From: Pseudolabrys sp.
GTDB taxonomy: Bacteria; Pseudomonadota; Alphaproteobacteria; Rhizobiales; Xanthobacteraceae
Direction: 5' to 3'
NCBI GenBank assembly: GCA_029945495.1
Contig: JAQSCR010000507.1
Location: 3,780 to 10,566 of the forward strand
Length of the DNA stretch: 6,787 nucleotides
A program made the position numbers and the translations under genes. Of the stretch, positions 1-5,647 are shown one piece after another (the stretch's first letter is position 1; the number at the start of each line of letters is the position of its first letter). The notes under the pieces are model-generated. The model did no database searches. It was given only the letters and a program-made list of their open reading frames with translations, and was not told the DNA's origin.

Positions 1-61
1 GGGCTGCAAGACCAGCGACAATGCTGGACATCAGTCGATGACGGCGACGTGTACCCTTCAT
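1..61 (-). CDS. N-terminus of a probable exported or membrane-anchored protein (cut by window edge)
   Basis: Only the first 20 codons are in the window, reading MKGTRRRHRLMSSIVAGLAA and continuing off the left edge. The strongly basic stretch TRRRHR followed by the apolar run LMSSIVAGLAA looks like the n- and h-region of a signal peptide or a membrane anchor. The arginines are not in a canonical Tat arrangement. A GGGGG run (68-72 on the complement) lies six adenines before the ATG and can serve as ribosome binding site. The gene is on the same strand as the AhpD-like gene, 80 nt downstream of it, so the two may be co-transcribed. The body of the protein is missing, so its function cannot be named; an efflux periplasmic adaptor or other periplasmic protein would fit a neighbouring TetR regulator, but this is a guess. 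Confidence 0.45.
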   Translation of the reverse strand, partial: MKGTRRRHRLMSSIVAGLAA

Positions 62-141
62 TTTTTTCCCCCGTTATCAGAATGTTCTCCGGCATTTGCC
101 GTGAGGTTTTTAGATTCAATCGGCCAGACGATCGCTGTGAG

Positions 142-666
142 CTAAGCCATTGGCGGATCGGAAAGATGGTTGATGTAGTTGCTCAGTGTCTTCATCGATA
201 TCCCAACCATTACGTCCAACAGTTGCGATTTGGTGTAGCCCGCCGCCAGAAACGCCTGCACCTCGTCATCCGGCAGCCAGCCTCGCCTGTCGACGAGCAG
301 GGTTACGAACCGGTGTAACGCTTCTGTCTTTTGATCCGCGAGAGGAGCACGATCGGCGATCGCCTTGATGACGTCTTCCCGCACGCCGGCCATTTTTGCG
401 CCGCGGCTGTGAGCGGCAACGCAATAATCGCACTTATTCTCGACGCTCGCGGTGAGAATGACTATATTCTGCTCGGTCGCGTTCAGTTCGGTGGCCTGGA
501 AAATGTCCGCTAGCGCCGCATAAGCTTGAATTGCAGCCGGCGATTCAGCGGCGATGGCATAAAAATTCGGCACGCGGCCATATTTTTGTTTGACGTCTGA
601 GATGCTCTTGCGGGACCCCTCAGGCGCGGTTTCAAGCGTATGCAGTTTAAAGTCATGTTTGGTCAC
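142..666 (-). CDS. Carboxymuconolactone decarboxylase (CMD)/AhpD-like family protein, CxxCxxxH type
   Basis: A 174-residue protein of the AhpD/CMD fold, an all-helical family that includes alkylhydroperoxidase AhpD and peroxidase-like thiol enzymes. The redox motif is Cys79-x2-Cys82-x3-His86 (NKCDYCVAAH), the arrangement used for hydroperoxide reduction in AhpD. The N-terminal segment APEGSRKSI...YGRVPNFYAIAAESP and the C-terminal segment DVMVGISMKTLSNYINHL are typical of a common roughly 180-residue subfamily. The frame is open up to an ATG at 807, but the start is placed at GTG 666. A strong GGGAGGAG sits five bases before this GTG, and the first residues VTKHDFKLHTLETAPEG match the family's usual N-terminus, while the upstream residues do not. 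No signal peptide is visible, so it is probably cytoplasmic. It is transcribed away from the TetR gene and followed by a possibly exported protein. The substrate is unknown; a decarboxylase role is unlikely given the CxxC. Confidence 0.88.
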   Translation of the reverse strand: MTKHDFKLHTLETAPEGSRKSISDVKQKYGRVPNFYAIAAESPAAIQAYAALADIFQATELNATEQNIVILTASVENKCDYCVAAHSRGAKMAGVREDVIKAIADRAPLADQKTEALHRFVTLLVDRRGWLPDDEVQAFLAAGYTKSQLLDVMVGISMKTLSNYINHLSDPPMA

Positions 667-723
667 TGCCACTCCTCCCGTACTGAATTCCAGCCGTAGC
701 CCGGCCGCATCGCGCTGACCGCC

Positions 724-753
724 ATTTAAGTCTATTTTGATACGATCAGTCAA
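724..753 (-). promoter_or_regulatory. Probable sigma70-type promoter of the AhpD-like gene with embedded dyad
   Basis: On the minus strand TTGACT (748-753, five of six to the -35 consensus) is followed after 18 bases by TTAAAT (724-729, four of six to the -10 consensus). It lies about 55-85 nt before the GTG start at 666. Within the spacer, read on the plus strand, is the dyad TGAT-ACG-ATCA (738-748), which reaches the edge of the -35 box. That is a natural place for a repressor such as the divergent TetR protein to bind. The promoter is predicted by eye only, and the dyad is short. Confidence 0.4.
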
Positions 754-1023
754 AGACAATTTAAGCGGCACATTTTGCCGTTTCTCCCCGCCGCATGTCT
801 GCGCCACCGGCCGGCCTTAACAGCCGATCGGCAATAAATTCGGAAAAACCGCCGCCTAGCGGAACGAATTGCGGCGAACGCCGGTTGACCATCGCCATCG
901 AATTCAGCGGCTTTGCGGTAGTCCGGCGGTGGCTTTCTGGCCGCCGCCATCATTTTGAACCAAACGGTCGCGCAAGGGCTGGAATCGCTTAAAAGGGGTT
1001 GACGGAGCCGGTAGCCGCAAGCC

Positions 1024-1041
1024 AAACACAATTATGTGATT
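1024..1041. promoter_or_regulatory. Imperfect dyad, possible TetR operator
   Basis: The sequence AAACACAATTATGTGATT has half-sites CACA and TGTG around an ATTA centre, with a further AA/TT match outside one mismatch. It lies 67-84 nt upstream of the TetR start codon, and the size suits an autoregulatory TetR-family operator. A TTGACG (999-1004) just upstream could be a -35 element, but no convincing -10 is found at the right distance. The assignment rests on symmetry and position only. Confidence 0.25.
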
Positions 1042-1107
1042 TCAATCGCCCGCTTGCTGTAATGGTAGCCAGCGGCAAATTCAGCGAAACCATAGGCACT
1101 TCATCTG

Positions 1108-1740
1108 ATGGCGGGCATCAAGCAATTCGATCAGGAAGCGGTGGTTGAACGTGCCATGCTGCAATTCTGGCGCGCAGGTTATGGCGCAACGTCTATTCAG
1201 GATTTGGAGCAGACTACGAAACTGGGCCGCGGAAGTCTTTACAATGCGTTCGGCGACAAAGAGGGACTTTTTGTCGCGGCTTTGAAGCGTTATCAGGATA
1301 CAGTCGGCCACCAACGCATCGAGCAGCTTTCAAATCCAGATGCCTATCTTGCGGTGAAAAATTTTCTGAACCTGCTCGTCGACCAAATGGACAATCCCAG
1401 CCGCCCGCGCGGCTGCCTGCAAACCAATACCTCGCTTGAATTTCCGGATGTCCCCGACACGATCAACCGGATGATCGCCGAGCGCACCAAGGGAATTGAA
1501 AATACTCTTTTCACAGTTCTTGAGCGCGCCAAGCTCCAAGGTAGCATTGATCAGAATGCCGATACGCGCGCGCTCGCTCGGTTTTATCTTAGCGTCGCAA
1601 AAGGAGTCGGCGTTTTGCACAAAGTTTTTGCGGACGCGCCTATGTTGCGCGACGCCGTGACGGTGGCCATGAACGCCTGGCCAAAGCGCAAGCGCGCCGA
1701 TCGGCGCTTAGCCAAGAATCAAAAGTCGAGCCAGATTTAA
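1108..1740 (+). CDS. TetR/AcrR-family transcriptional regulator with a single cysteine
   Basis: A 210-residue repressor-type regulator. The N-terminal DNA-binding domain (about residues 7-55) contains the helix-turn-helix TSIQDLEQTTKLGRGSLYNA and then FGDKEGLF, the usual TetR pattern. The helical C-terminal domain carries RGCLQTNTSLE (about 101-111), the GCL-x-x-N/K pattern of the NemR-like branch. Cys103 is the only cysteine in the protein and appears to fall at the position of the redox-sensing Cys106 of Escherichia coli NemR. The C-terminal tail (KRKRADRRLAKNQK) is very basic. No clear Shine-Dalgarno precedes ATG 1108, but it is the first ATG before the domain. The gene is divergent from the AhpD-like gene, the most likely target together with its own promoter. 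Sensing of electrophiles or oxidants is inferred from the lone cysteine and the neighbours, not shown. Confidence 0.88.
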   Translation: MAGIKQFDQEAVVERAMLQFWRAGYGATSIQDLEQTTKLGRGSLYNAFGDKEGLFVAALKRYQDTVGHQRIEQLSNPDAYLAVKNFLNLLVDQMDNPSRPRGCLQTNTSLEFPDVPDTINRMIAERTKGIENTLFTVLERAKLQGSIDQNADTRALARFYLSVAKGVGVLHKVFADAPMLRDAVTVAMNAWPKRKRADRRLAKNQKSSQI

Positions 1741-1893
1741 CCGGCCAGGCTGCGACGGACTGTTCCTCCACCCATCTGGATTGAGCCTCACCTGAACGGA
1801 GTTTCTTGGCTAGATTGACCGGAGCGCAAGGCTATTGTTGGCCATTCGGATCGGCACCCTTGCTCCAGGCCGACACTGAGGTTCGGGACTTTC

Positions 1894-2604
1894 ATGATAT
1901 TCTTGGCGGGCAGCCGCTTGCGGTGGTCAATCTCGGCTCTGGTCATTGCCGCCATAGTGGCGATTGTCGGTTTTATGCTGGCGGGCGCACACGGCACCGG
2001 TAGTTGGACTTTTGGCCTCGCTGCCGAAGACATAAAGCAATATGCCGAAGCCTGGGCACCCTGGTCCGCGTTCGCATCGATGGGACTGATGGTACTGCAT
2101 TCATTCGTCCCTCTTCCGGCAGAGATTATTGCCGTTGCTAACGGCATGATGTTCGGCTTCGTTGGCGGTATTCTTGTCACCTGGGCCGGCGCCATGCTTG
2201 GGGCCATCTTGTCGTTTGCCCTTGCCAGAAGCTTCGGCCGCCCTGCATTGCGCTGGATGGTCTCTGAGGAACGCTGGCGCAAGATTAACAGGTGGGAGTT
2301 TCGCCCGAGTTCGCTGCTCCTAGCGCGACTGATTCCCGTTATTTCCTTCAATCTTATCAATTATGCGGCTGGACTGGCGCGGGTCGGCTGGTGGCCATTT
2401 CTTTGGACCACAGCCGTCGGAATTCTGCCGCTGACCGTTGCAAGCGTCTCACTCGGCGACGCAATGCTTCAAGCCAGTTGGCTGATTGCAGGTGTTATCG
2501 TCGCTGGTCTCGTGCTTCTCTGGCTGATTTTTCGGCATCGGCACATGCAGCGCACGATAAACAATCTGTTCATTTCGGACTCTGCGCCACCTATGGACGA
2601 CTAA
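1894..2604 (+). CDS. TVP38/TMEM64 family (VTT domain) inner-membrane protein, copy 1
   Basis: A 236-residue polytopic membrane protein of the VTT/SNARE-associated (DedA-like) fold. The N-terminal anchor is about residues 11-31. The VTT core follows, with the reentrant-type motif FVPLPAEIIAVANGMMFG (71-88), a glycine-rich helix GGILVTWAGAMLGAILSFALARSFGR (about 91-116), and the second signature ARLIPVISFNLINYAAGL (144-161). Two more hydrophobic segments lie at about 167-190 and 195-215, and the charged tail is probably cytoplasmic. Related proteins act in membrane lipid or undecaprenyl-phosphate translocation and proton-coupled homeostasis; the substrate here is unknown. ATG 1894 is the first ATG after an in-frame stop at 1816-1818, and the Shine-Dalgarno is weak. 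It follows the TetR gene by 153 bp on the same strand and may be transcribed separately. It is clearly diverged from the second VTT gene at 4845-5549. Confidence 0.88.
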   Translation: MIFLAGSRLRWSISALVIAAIVAIVGFMLAGAHGTGSWTFGLAAEDIKQYAEAWAPWSAFASMGLMVLHSFVPLPAEIIAVANGMMFGFVGGILVTWAGAMLGAILSFALARSFGRPALRWMVSEERWRKINRWEFRPSSLLLARLIPVISFNLINYAAGLARVGWWPFLWTTAVGILPLTVASVSLGDAMLQASWLIAGVIVAGLVLLWLIFRHRHMQRTINNLFISDSAPPMDD

Positions 2605-2631
2605 AGCCGCCGCGCCCGTAAGTTCGCGCCA

Positions 2632-2678
2632 CATTGCCCGTCCTTCGCTCTCGGAAGTCTCATATGGTGTGGGCAATG
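2632..2678. terminator. Inverted repeat between convergent genes, possible bidirectional terminator
   Basis: Perfect 8-bp arms CATTGCCC (2632-2639) and GGGCAATG (2671-2678) flank a 31-base loop, with two possible G-U pairs extending the stem inward. They sit between the converging ends of the VTT gene and the phasin gene, where a shared terminator is expected. The long loop and lack of a flanking U-tract make it an untypical intrinsic terminator. Confidence 0.25.
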
Positions 2679-2702
2679 CCGCTTAGGTCACCAACGGCAC
2701 TT

Positions 2703-3077
2703 TTACGCGCCTGCCACCTTCTCTGATCCCGCTGCGTTCTTAATTGCGGTCGTCAACGTTTCGCCTAAATCCGTCGCCTGATTTGCAAGCGCCTGCATTT
2801 GCGACTTTGCAAAATCGGCTTGCATCCCGAGCAGTTCATGGAGGTTTGTCACTTTGGCTATATTCTGCGCAAATTCGAATGAAGAGGCAGCGTTCTGTTC
2901 GGCGAAACCAAGCGCCTTAAGCCATACCTGCCGAGCTTCGGACTGAGCCGCGGACGCGCTCCATTCTATCAAGGCCGCGTTCTTGCGAGCGGCCGATATA
3001 GCTTCGTTTACGGCGTTCTGCATCTGATGCAAATTGCCGATCGCCAATTCCTGAAGCGGGTTCGAAGTGCTGCCCAT
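2703..3077 (-). CDS. Phasin family protein (PHA granule-associated, phasin_2-like)
   Basis: A 124-residue, alanine- and glutamine-rich, almost wholly helical amphipathic protein. Phasin features are the repeated N-Q-x-M-x-A-x-NEA pattern near the N-terminus (NLHQMQNAVNEAI), the central SFEFAQNIAKVTNLHELL and FAKSQMQALANQATDLGETL. This last segment is the hallmark 'ADFAKSQ-x-Q' region of alphaproteobacterial phasins. There is no transmembrane segment or signal peptide. It would coat polyhydroxyalkanoate granules in the cytoplasm, although short phasins also act as general stress or chaperone-like proteins. AGAGGA (3085-3090 on the complement) lies seven bases before ATG 3077, fixing the start. 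No PHA synthase, depolymerase or phaR gene is in the window, so it is a solitary phasin. It converges on the first VTT gene and diverges from the oxidoreductase gene. Confidence 0.85.
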   Translation of the reverse strand: MGSTSNPLQELAIGNLHQMQNAVNEAISAARKNAALIEWSASAAQSEARQVWLKALGFAEQNAASSFEFAQNIAKVTNLHELLGMQADFAKSQMQALANQATDLGETLTTAIKNAAGSEKVAGA

Positions 3078-3221
3078 GTTTATGTCCTCTTTCTGCGCTA
3101 TAGCATCGCGAGCGCATGGTGAGGAATATTCGCTTCTTGGACGGAAAAGGTTACGGCGGACGGCCGGAAACGGGCAAAGTCATGCAAACCTAGAGGGCGC
3201 GGCATTATTGGTTCAATTGTG

Positions 3222-3239
3222 CGCGAGACCGGTGTCGCG
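3222..3239. promoter_or_regulatory. 18-bp imperfect palindrome, candidate operator
   Basis: CGCGAGACC directly abuts GGTGTCGCG, and eight of nine base pairs are complementary (only the 3227/3234 pair fails). It lies about 145 bp upstream of the phasin start and 84 bp upstream of the oxidoreductase start, in the divergent spacer. The absence of a loop argues for a DNA-binding dimer site rather than an RNA hairpin. No recognised regulator consensus matches. Confidence 0.3.
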
Positions 3240-3292
3240 TCGCTACACGAATACGTGAGCCAAGTAACAATTTTATCCTATCAGACGAAGTA

Positions 3293-3307
3293 GTCGTTCA
3301 TAACGAC
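3293..3307. promoter_or_regulatory. Perfect inverted repeat just upstream of the oxidoreductase gene
   Basis: GTCGTT-CAT-AACGAC has perfect 6-bp arms around a 3-base centre, ending 15 bases before the TTG start. With a one-base bulge the outer TAG/CTA also pairs (3291-3310). It could be an operator downstream of the promoter or a 5'-UTR hairpin masking the start region, which lacks an obvious Shine-Dalgarno. No start-proximal -10/-35 pair is convincing; an AT-rich stretch at 3266-3280 may hold the -10. Confidence 0.35.
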
Positions 3308-3322
3308 CTATGTCACCAAAAA

Positions 3323-4819
3323 TTGGACACACCCCAACAGATGTTATCGCACGAGCCGCCGCCCGGAGACATTCGAAAGCCGGTACTAAGGAAAGGTGTT
3401 CTCCACACTGACATTTGCATTATCGGAGCGGGCTCTGGCGGACTTTCGGTTGCGGCAGCGGCGGTCCAGATGGGCGCATCCGTCGTGTTGATCGAAAAGG
3501 GGGCAATGGGGGGTGACTGCCTTAATACCGGCTGCGTTCCTTCCAAGGCACTCATTGCGGCCGCCCATGCTGCGCATACGATCCGGTCCTATGCGCGCTT
3601 AGGCCTTGATCCACAGCAGCCGACACTCAACTTTTCAAACGTTCATAGTCATATTCATGGCGTCATCGCAGCAATCGCGCCTCATGACAGCGTAGAGCGT
3701 TTTGAAAGGCTCGGTGTCACGGTCATAAAGTCCGCGGCGCGCTTTGTAAGCGCCGATGCCGTTGAGGCAGGCTCGCAAAAGGTAATGGCGCGACGTTTTG
3801 TCGTAGCGACCGGATCGTCCGCTGCAATACCCCCGATTCCCGGCTTGTCAGAAGTGGCCTATCTCACAAATGAGAGCATTTTCGCTCTTACGGAACTGCC
3901 CCGGCATCTTGTTGTGATTGGTGGGGGGCCGATCGGCGTGGAAATTGCCCAATCGTTTCGTCGGCTCGGTTCGGACGTAACAGTCGTGGAGAAATTCGGC
4001 ATCCTCGCCAAAGACGAACCTGAGGCAGTGGGAGTCGTAAGACGAGCGCTCACCGCCGACGGAGTCTCAGTCTACGAAAATACCGGCGTAATCGGCATTG
4101 CCCGCAATGGAAAAGACATCGACGTTCGTATCGAACCCGCACCGGGCGACGTTCGAGTCGTCACAGCCAGTCACCTTTTTGTTGCAGCCGGCCGCAAGCC
4201 AAATACCTCCGGTCTAGGTCTTGAGGCGGGCGGGATTGTTGCGACGCCTCGCGGCATCAATGTCGATGGACGCCTTCGGACAACCAACAAACGGGTATTC
4301 GCTATCGGCGATGTTGCCGGTGGGCCTCAGTTTACGCATATCGCCGCCTATCACGCCGGCATCGTCATTCGAAATACCCTCTTCGGTTTACCGGCCAATG
4401 TGGATTACAAAGCGCTGCCATGGGTCACTTACTCCGACCCTGAACTGGCGCATGCAGGCCTCACCGAGGACGACGCCAGAAAGTCTCACCATTCGGTCTC
4501 AGTCCTGCTATCGCCGCTATCCGGCAATGATCGGGCGCAAGCCGAGCGCGAAACGGAAGGCCTGGCGAAAATCATCCTTGGAAAGGGAGGCCGAATACTC
4601 GGCGCGACGATCGTGGGACCGCGCGCAGGCGAACTCATCGCCCTCTGGGGCCTAGCGATCTCAAACGGTCTCAAGATTGGGTCTGTAGCAAGTCTGATTG
4701 TGCCGTATCCGACCCTATCGGAGATTTCGAAGCGGGCCGCGGGAATGCATTACACGCCGACTCTCTTCGGGCCGCTGACGAAACGCATCGTTAGACTCGT
4801 CCAGCGCTTTCTTCCGTAG
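3323..4819 (+). CDS. FAD-dependent pyridine nucleotide-disulfide oxidoreductase (MerA/Lpd-like, TVP38-associated type)
   Basis: A 498-residue flavoprotein of the class I disulfide reductase family. In order: FAD Rossmann motif GAGSGG (35-40); the redox pair GGDCLNTGCVPSK with Cys66 and Cys71; the VATGS loop (161-165); the NAD(P) Rossmann motif GGGPIG (200-205), with Glu223 ending its second strand, which hints at NADH; the FAIGD FAD-ribityl motif (326-330); and a C-terminal dimerisation domain with YPTLSE (462-467). The catalytic His of lipoamide and glutathione reductases is replaced by Tyr462, while the partner Glu467 is kept. There is no heavy-metal-binding domain and no C-terminal Cys pair, so it is not a mercuric reductase. 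The start is uncertain: TTG 3323 gives this length, ATG 3341 would give 492 residues, and neither has a clear ribosome binding site. It is followed after 25 bp by a VTT membrane protein, a pairing known elsewhere as one fused polypeptide. The electron acceptor is unknown. Confidence 0.9.
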   Translation: MDTPQQMLSHEPPPGDIRKPVLRKGVLHTDICIIGAGSGGLSVAAAAVQMGASVVLIEKGAMGGDCLNTGCVPSKALIAAAHAAHTIRSYARLGLDPQQPTLNFSNVHSHIHGVIAAIAPHDSVERFERLGVTVIKSAARFVSADAVEAGSQKVMARRFVVATGSSAAIPPIPGLSEVAYLTNESIFALTELPRHLVVIGGGPIGVEIAQSFRRLGSDVTVVEKFGILAKDEPEAVGVVRRALTADGVSVYENTGVIGIARNGKDIDVRIEPAPGDVRVVTASHLFVAAGRKPNTSGLGLEAGGIVATPRGINVDGRLRTTNKRVFAIGDVAGGPQFTHIAAYHAGIVIRNTLFGLPANVDYKALPWVTYSDPELAHAGLTEDDARKSHHSVSVLLSPLSGNDRAQAERETEGLAKIILGKGGRILGATIVGPRAGELIALWGLAISNGLKIGSVASLIVPYPTLSEISKRAAGMHYTPTLFGPLTKRIVRLVQRFLP

Positions 4820-4844
4820 ATTTCCGATATTCAAAGGACGCGCC

Positions 4845-5549
4845 GTGAGTCTTTCATTTCTGATAAATCCTCGATTTTGGGTAGCTGTAGCGGCGGTAGC
4901 CATTATCGTAGCGCTCCGGATGACTGAGCTCGGCGAAATCCTGTCGCTCGATACTCTGCGCGCCCACCGCGGCACGCTGGTCATTTGGGTTGAGGCAAAC
5001 AATCTTCTTGCTTCGGCGGTATATGTCCTCGTCTATATAGGCGCCGTAGCATTCTCGATTCCGGGCGCAGCTATTCTTACCCTTACGGGAGGCTTCCTAT
5101 TTGGCACGGCGCTTGGGACAGCGCTGACGGCAGCAGGTGCAACAGCAGGCGCAACGATAATATTCCTCTTCGCAAAGCTTCTGGTCGGCGATAGCGTATT
5201 TGATCGTCTTGGCACCCAATATCCGAGCCTGGTCGACGGAATTCGGAAAAATGCTTGGTCGTATTTGCTCGTCCTTCGTTTCGTGCCGCTATTTCCGTTC
5301 TTTCTCGTCAATCTCGTCGCGGCTTTCGTTGGCGTGAAGCTGTTGACTTACGTTATTACGACAACTTTTGGTATCCTACCGGGCACGATCGTATATTCAC
5401 TTTCCGGCGCCGGCATCGGAACCATCCTCGATCAAGGTGAGAACGTCTCAGTCGGTACTATCCTCACCCCGACAATCCTTTTCGCTCTATTTGGACTAGC
5501 GGCGCTTTCACTTGCCGCGATCCCAATCCGCAAAAGGCTCCAAGGATGA
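4845..5549 (+). CDS. TVP38/TMEM64 family (VTT domain) inner-membrane protein, copy 2
   Basis: A 234-residue polytopic membrane protein. An N-terminal helix is at about residues 10-25. The VTT core runs from AVAFSIPGAAILTLTGGFLFG (67-87) through the small-residue-rich helix TALTAAGATAGATIIFLFA (92-110) to the signature LRFVPLFPFFLVNLVAAFVGV (144-164). Further helices are at about 166-187 and 206-228. It starts at GTG 4845, with AAGGA (4834-4838) six bases upstream. The gene begins 25 bp after the flavoprotein stop, so the two form an operon. In cyanobacteria and proteobacteria this VTT type is found fused to the same flavoprotein, so a physical complex at the membrane is a reasonable inference. 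It is the canonical partner, whereas the copy at 1894-2604 has a different P-x-P-AE motif and is a distant paralogue. Confidence 0.9.
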   Translation: MSLSFLINPRFWVAVAAVAIIVALRMTELGEILSLDTLRAHRGTLVIWVEANNLLASAVYVLVYIGAVAFSIPGAAILTLTGGFLFGTALGTALTAAGATAGATIIFLFAKLLVGDSVFDRLGTQYPSLVDGIRKNAWSYLLVLRFVPLFPFFLVNLVAAFVGVKLLTYVITTTFGILPGTIVYSLSGAGIGTILDQGENVSVGTILTPTILFALFGLAALSLAAIPIRKRLQG

Positions 5550-5632
5550 GCGTGCCCAAGGTGCACAGCCGGCAACTTGCAGATGAAAGCCGGCGCCGCA
5601 ATTCACTGGATTCGCGTTCGGTACACTCCTGA
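5546..5632 (+). CDS. Possible 28-codon small ORF coupled to the VTT gene
   Basis: ATG 5546 overlaps the stop of the second VTT gene in an ATGA arrangement and reads MSVPKVHSRQLADESRRRNS and on to a TGA at 5630-5632. CAAGG lies directly before it. It ends 15 bp before the AhpD-like gene. The peptide is basic, hydrophilic and unrecognised, and in a 98-bp spacer it may be chance. It is listed because the overlap and position could couple translation across the operon. Confidence 0.15.
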   Translation: MSVPKVHSRQLADESRRRNSLDSRSVHS

Positions 5633-5647
5633 CGGAAGACATTCGTA

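Larger units (their letters stand above)
667..1107. other. Divergent intergenic region between AhpD-like and TetR genes
   Basis: This 441-bp spacer separates two divergently transcribed genes. It holds the probable AhpD-side promoter (724-753) and a possible operator at 1024-1041. Short open frames exist on both strands (for example 761-898 minus, 45 codons, and 795-992 plus). None has a ribosome binding site or a recognisable product. No tRNA-like or terminator-like fold with a U-tract was seen. The length is larger than needed for two promoters, so a small RNA or decayed gene cannot be excluded. Confidence 0.5.

Noticed and set aside
761..898. Minus-strand 45-codon frame containing FVPLGGGFSEFIADRLLRP
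   Set aside because: The residues look protein-like, but there is no ribosome binding site, no family is recognised, and overlapping frames on both strands are also open, as expected in GC-rich DNA.
750..1031. Minus-strand 93-codon frame and plus-strand 795-992 frame in the divergent spacer
   Set aside because: Arginine- and alanine-rich low-information translations without start signals or recognisable domains; they overlap each other and the probable promoter region.
823..1707. Palindromes GCCGATCGGC (823-832) and GCGCCGATCGGCGC (1694-1707), and GGCGATCGCC (355-364)
   Set aside because: CGATCG-centred palindromes are common in GC-rich genomes, and two of these three lie inside coding sequence; there is no consistent placement relative to promoters.
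1731..1779. CCAGAT...ATCTGG inverted repeat as a terminator after the TetR gene
   Set aside because: The arms are only 6 bp with a 37-base loop and no U-tract; likely chance.
4221..4655. Long plus-strand open frame of 144 codons inside the flavoprotein gene
   Set aside because: It lies wholly within the well-supported flavoprotein in another frame, and its translation is serine/arginine-rich with no domain.
3323..4819. Mercuric reductase MerA
   Set aside because: The fold and Tyr462 match, but there is no metal-binding N-terminal domain, no C-terminal vicinal cysteines and no mer genes nearby.
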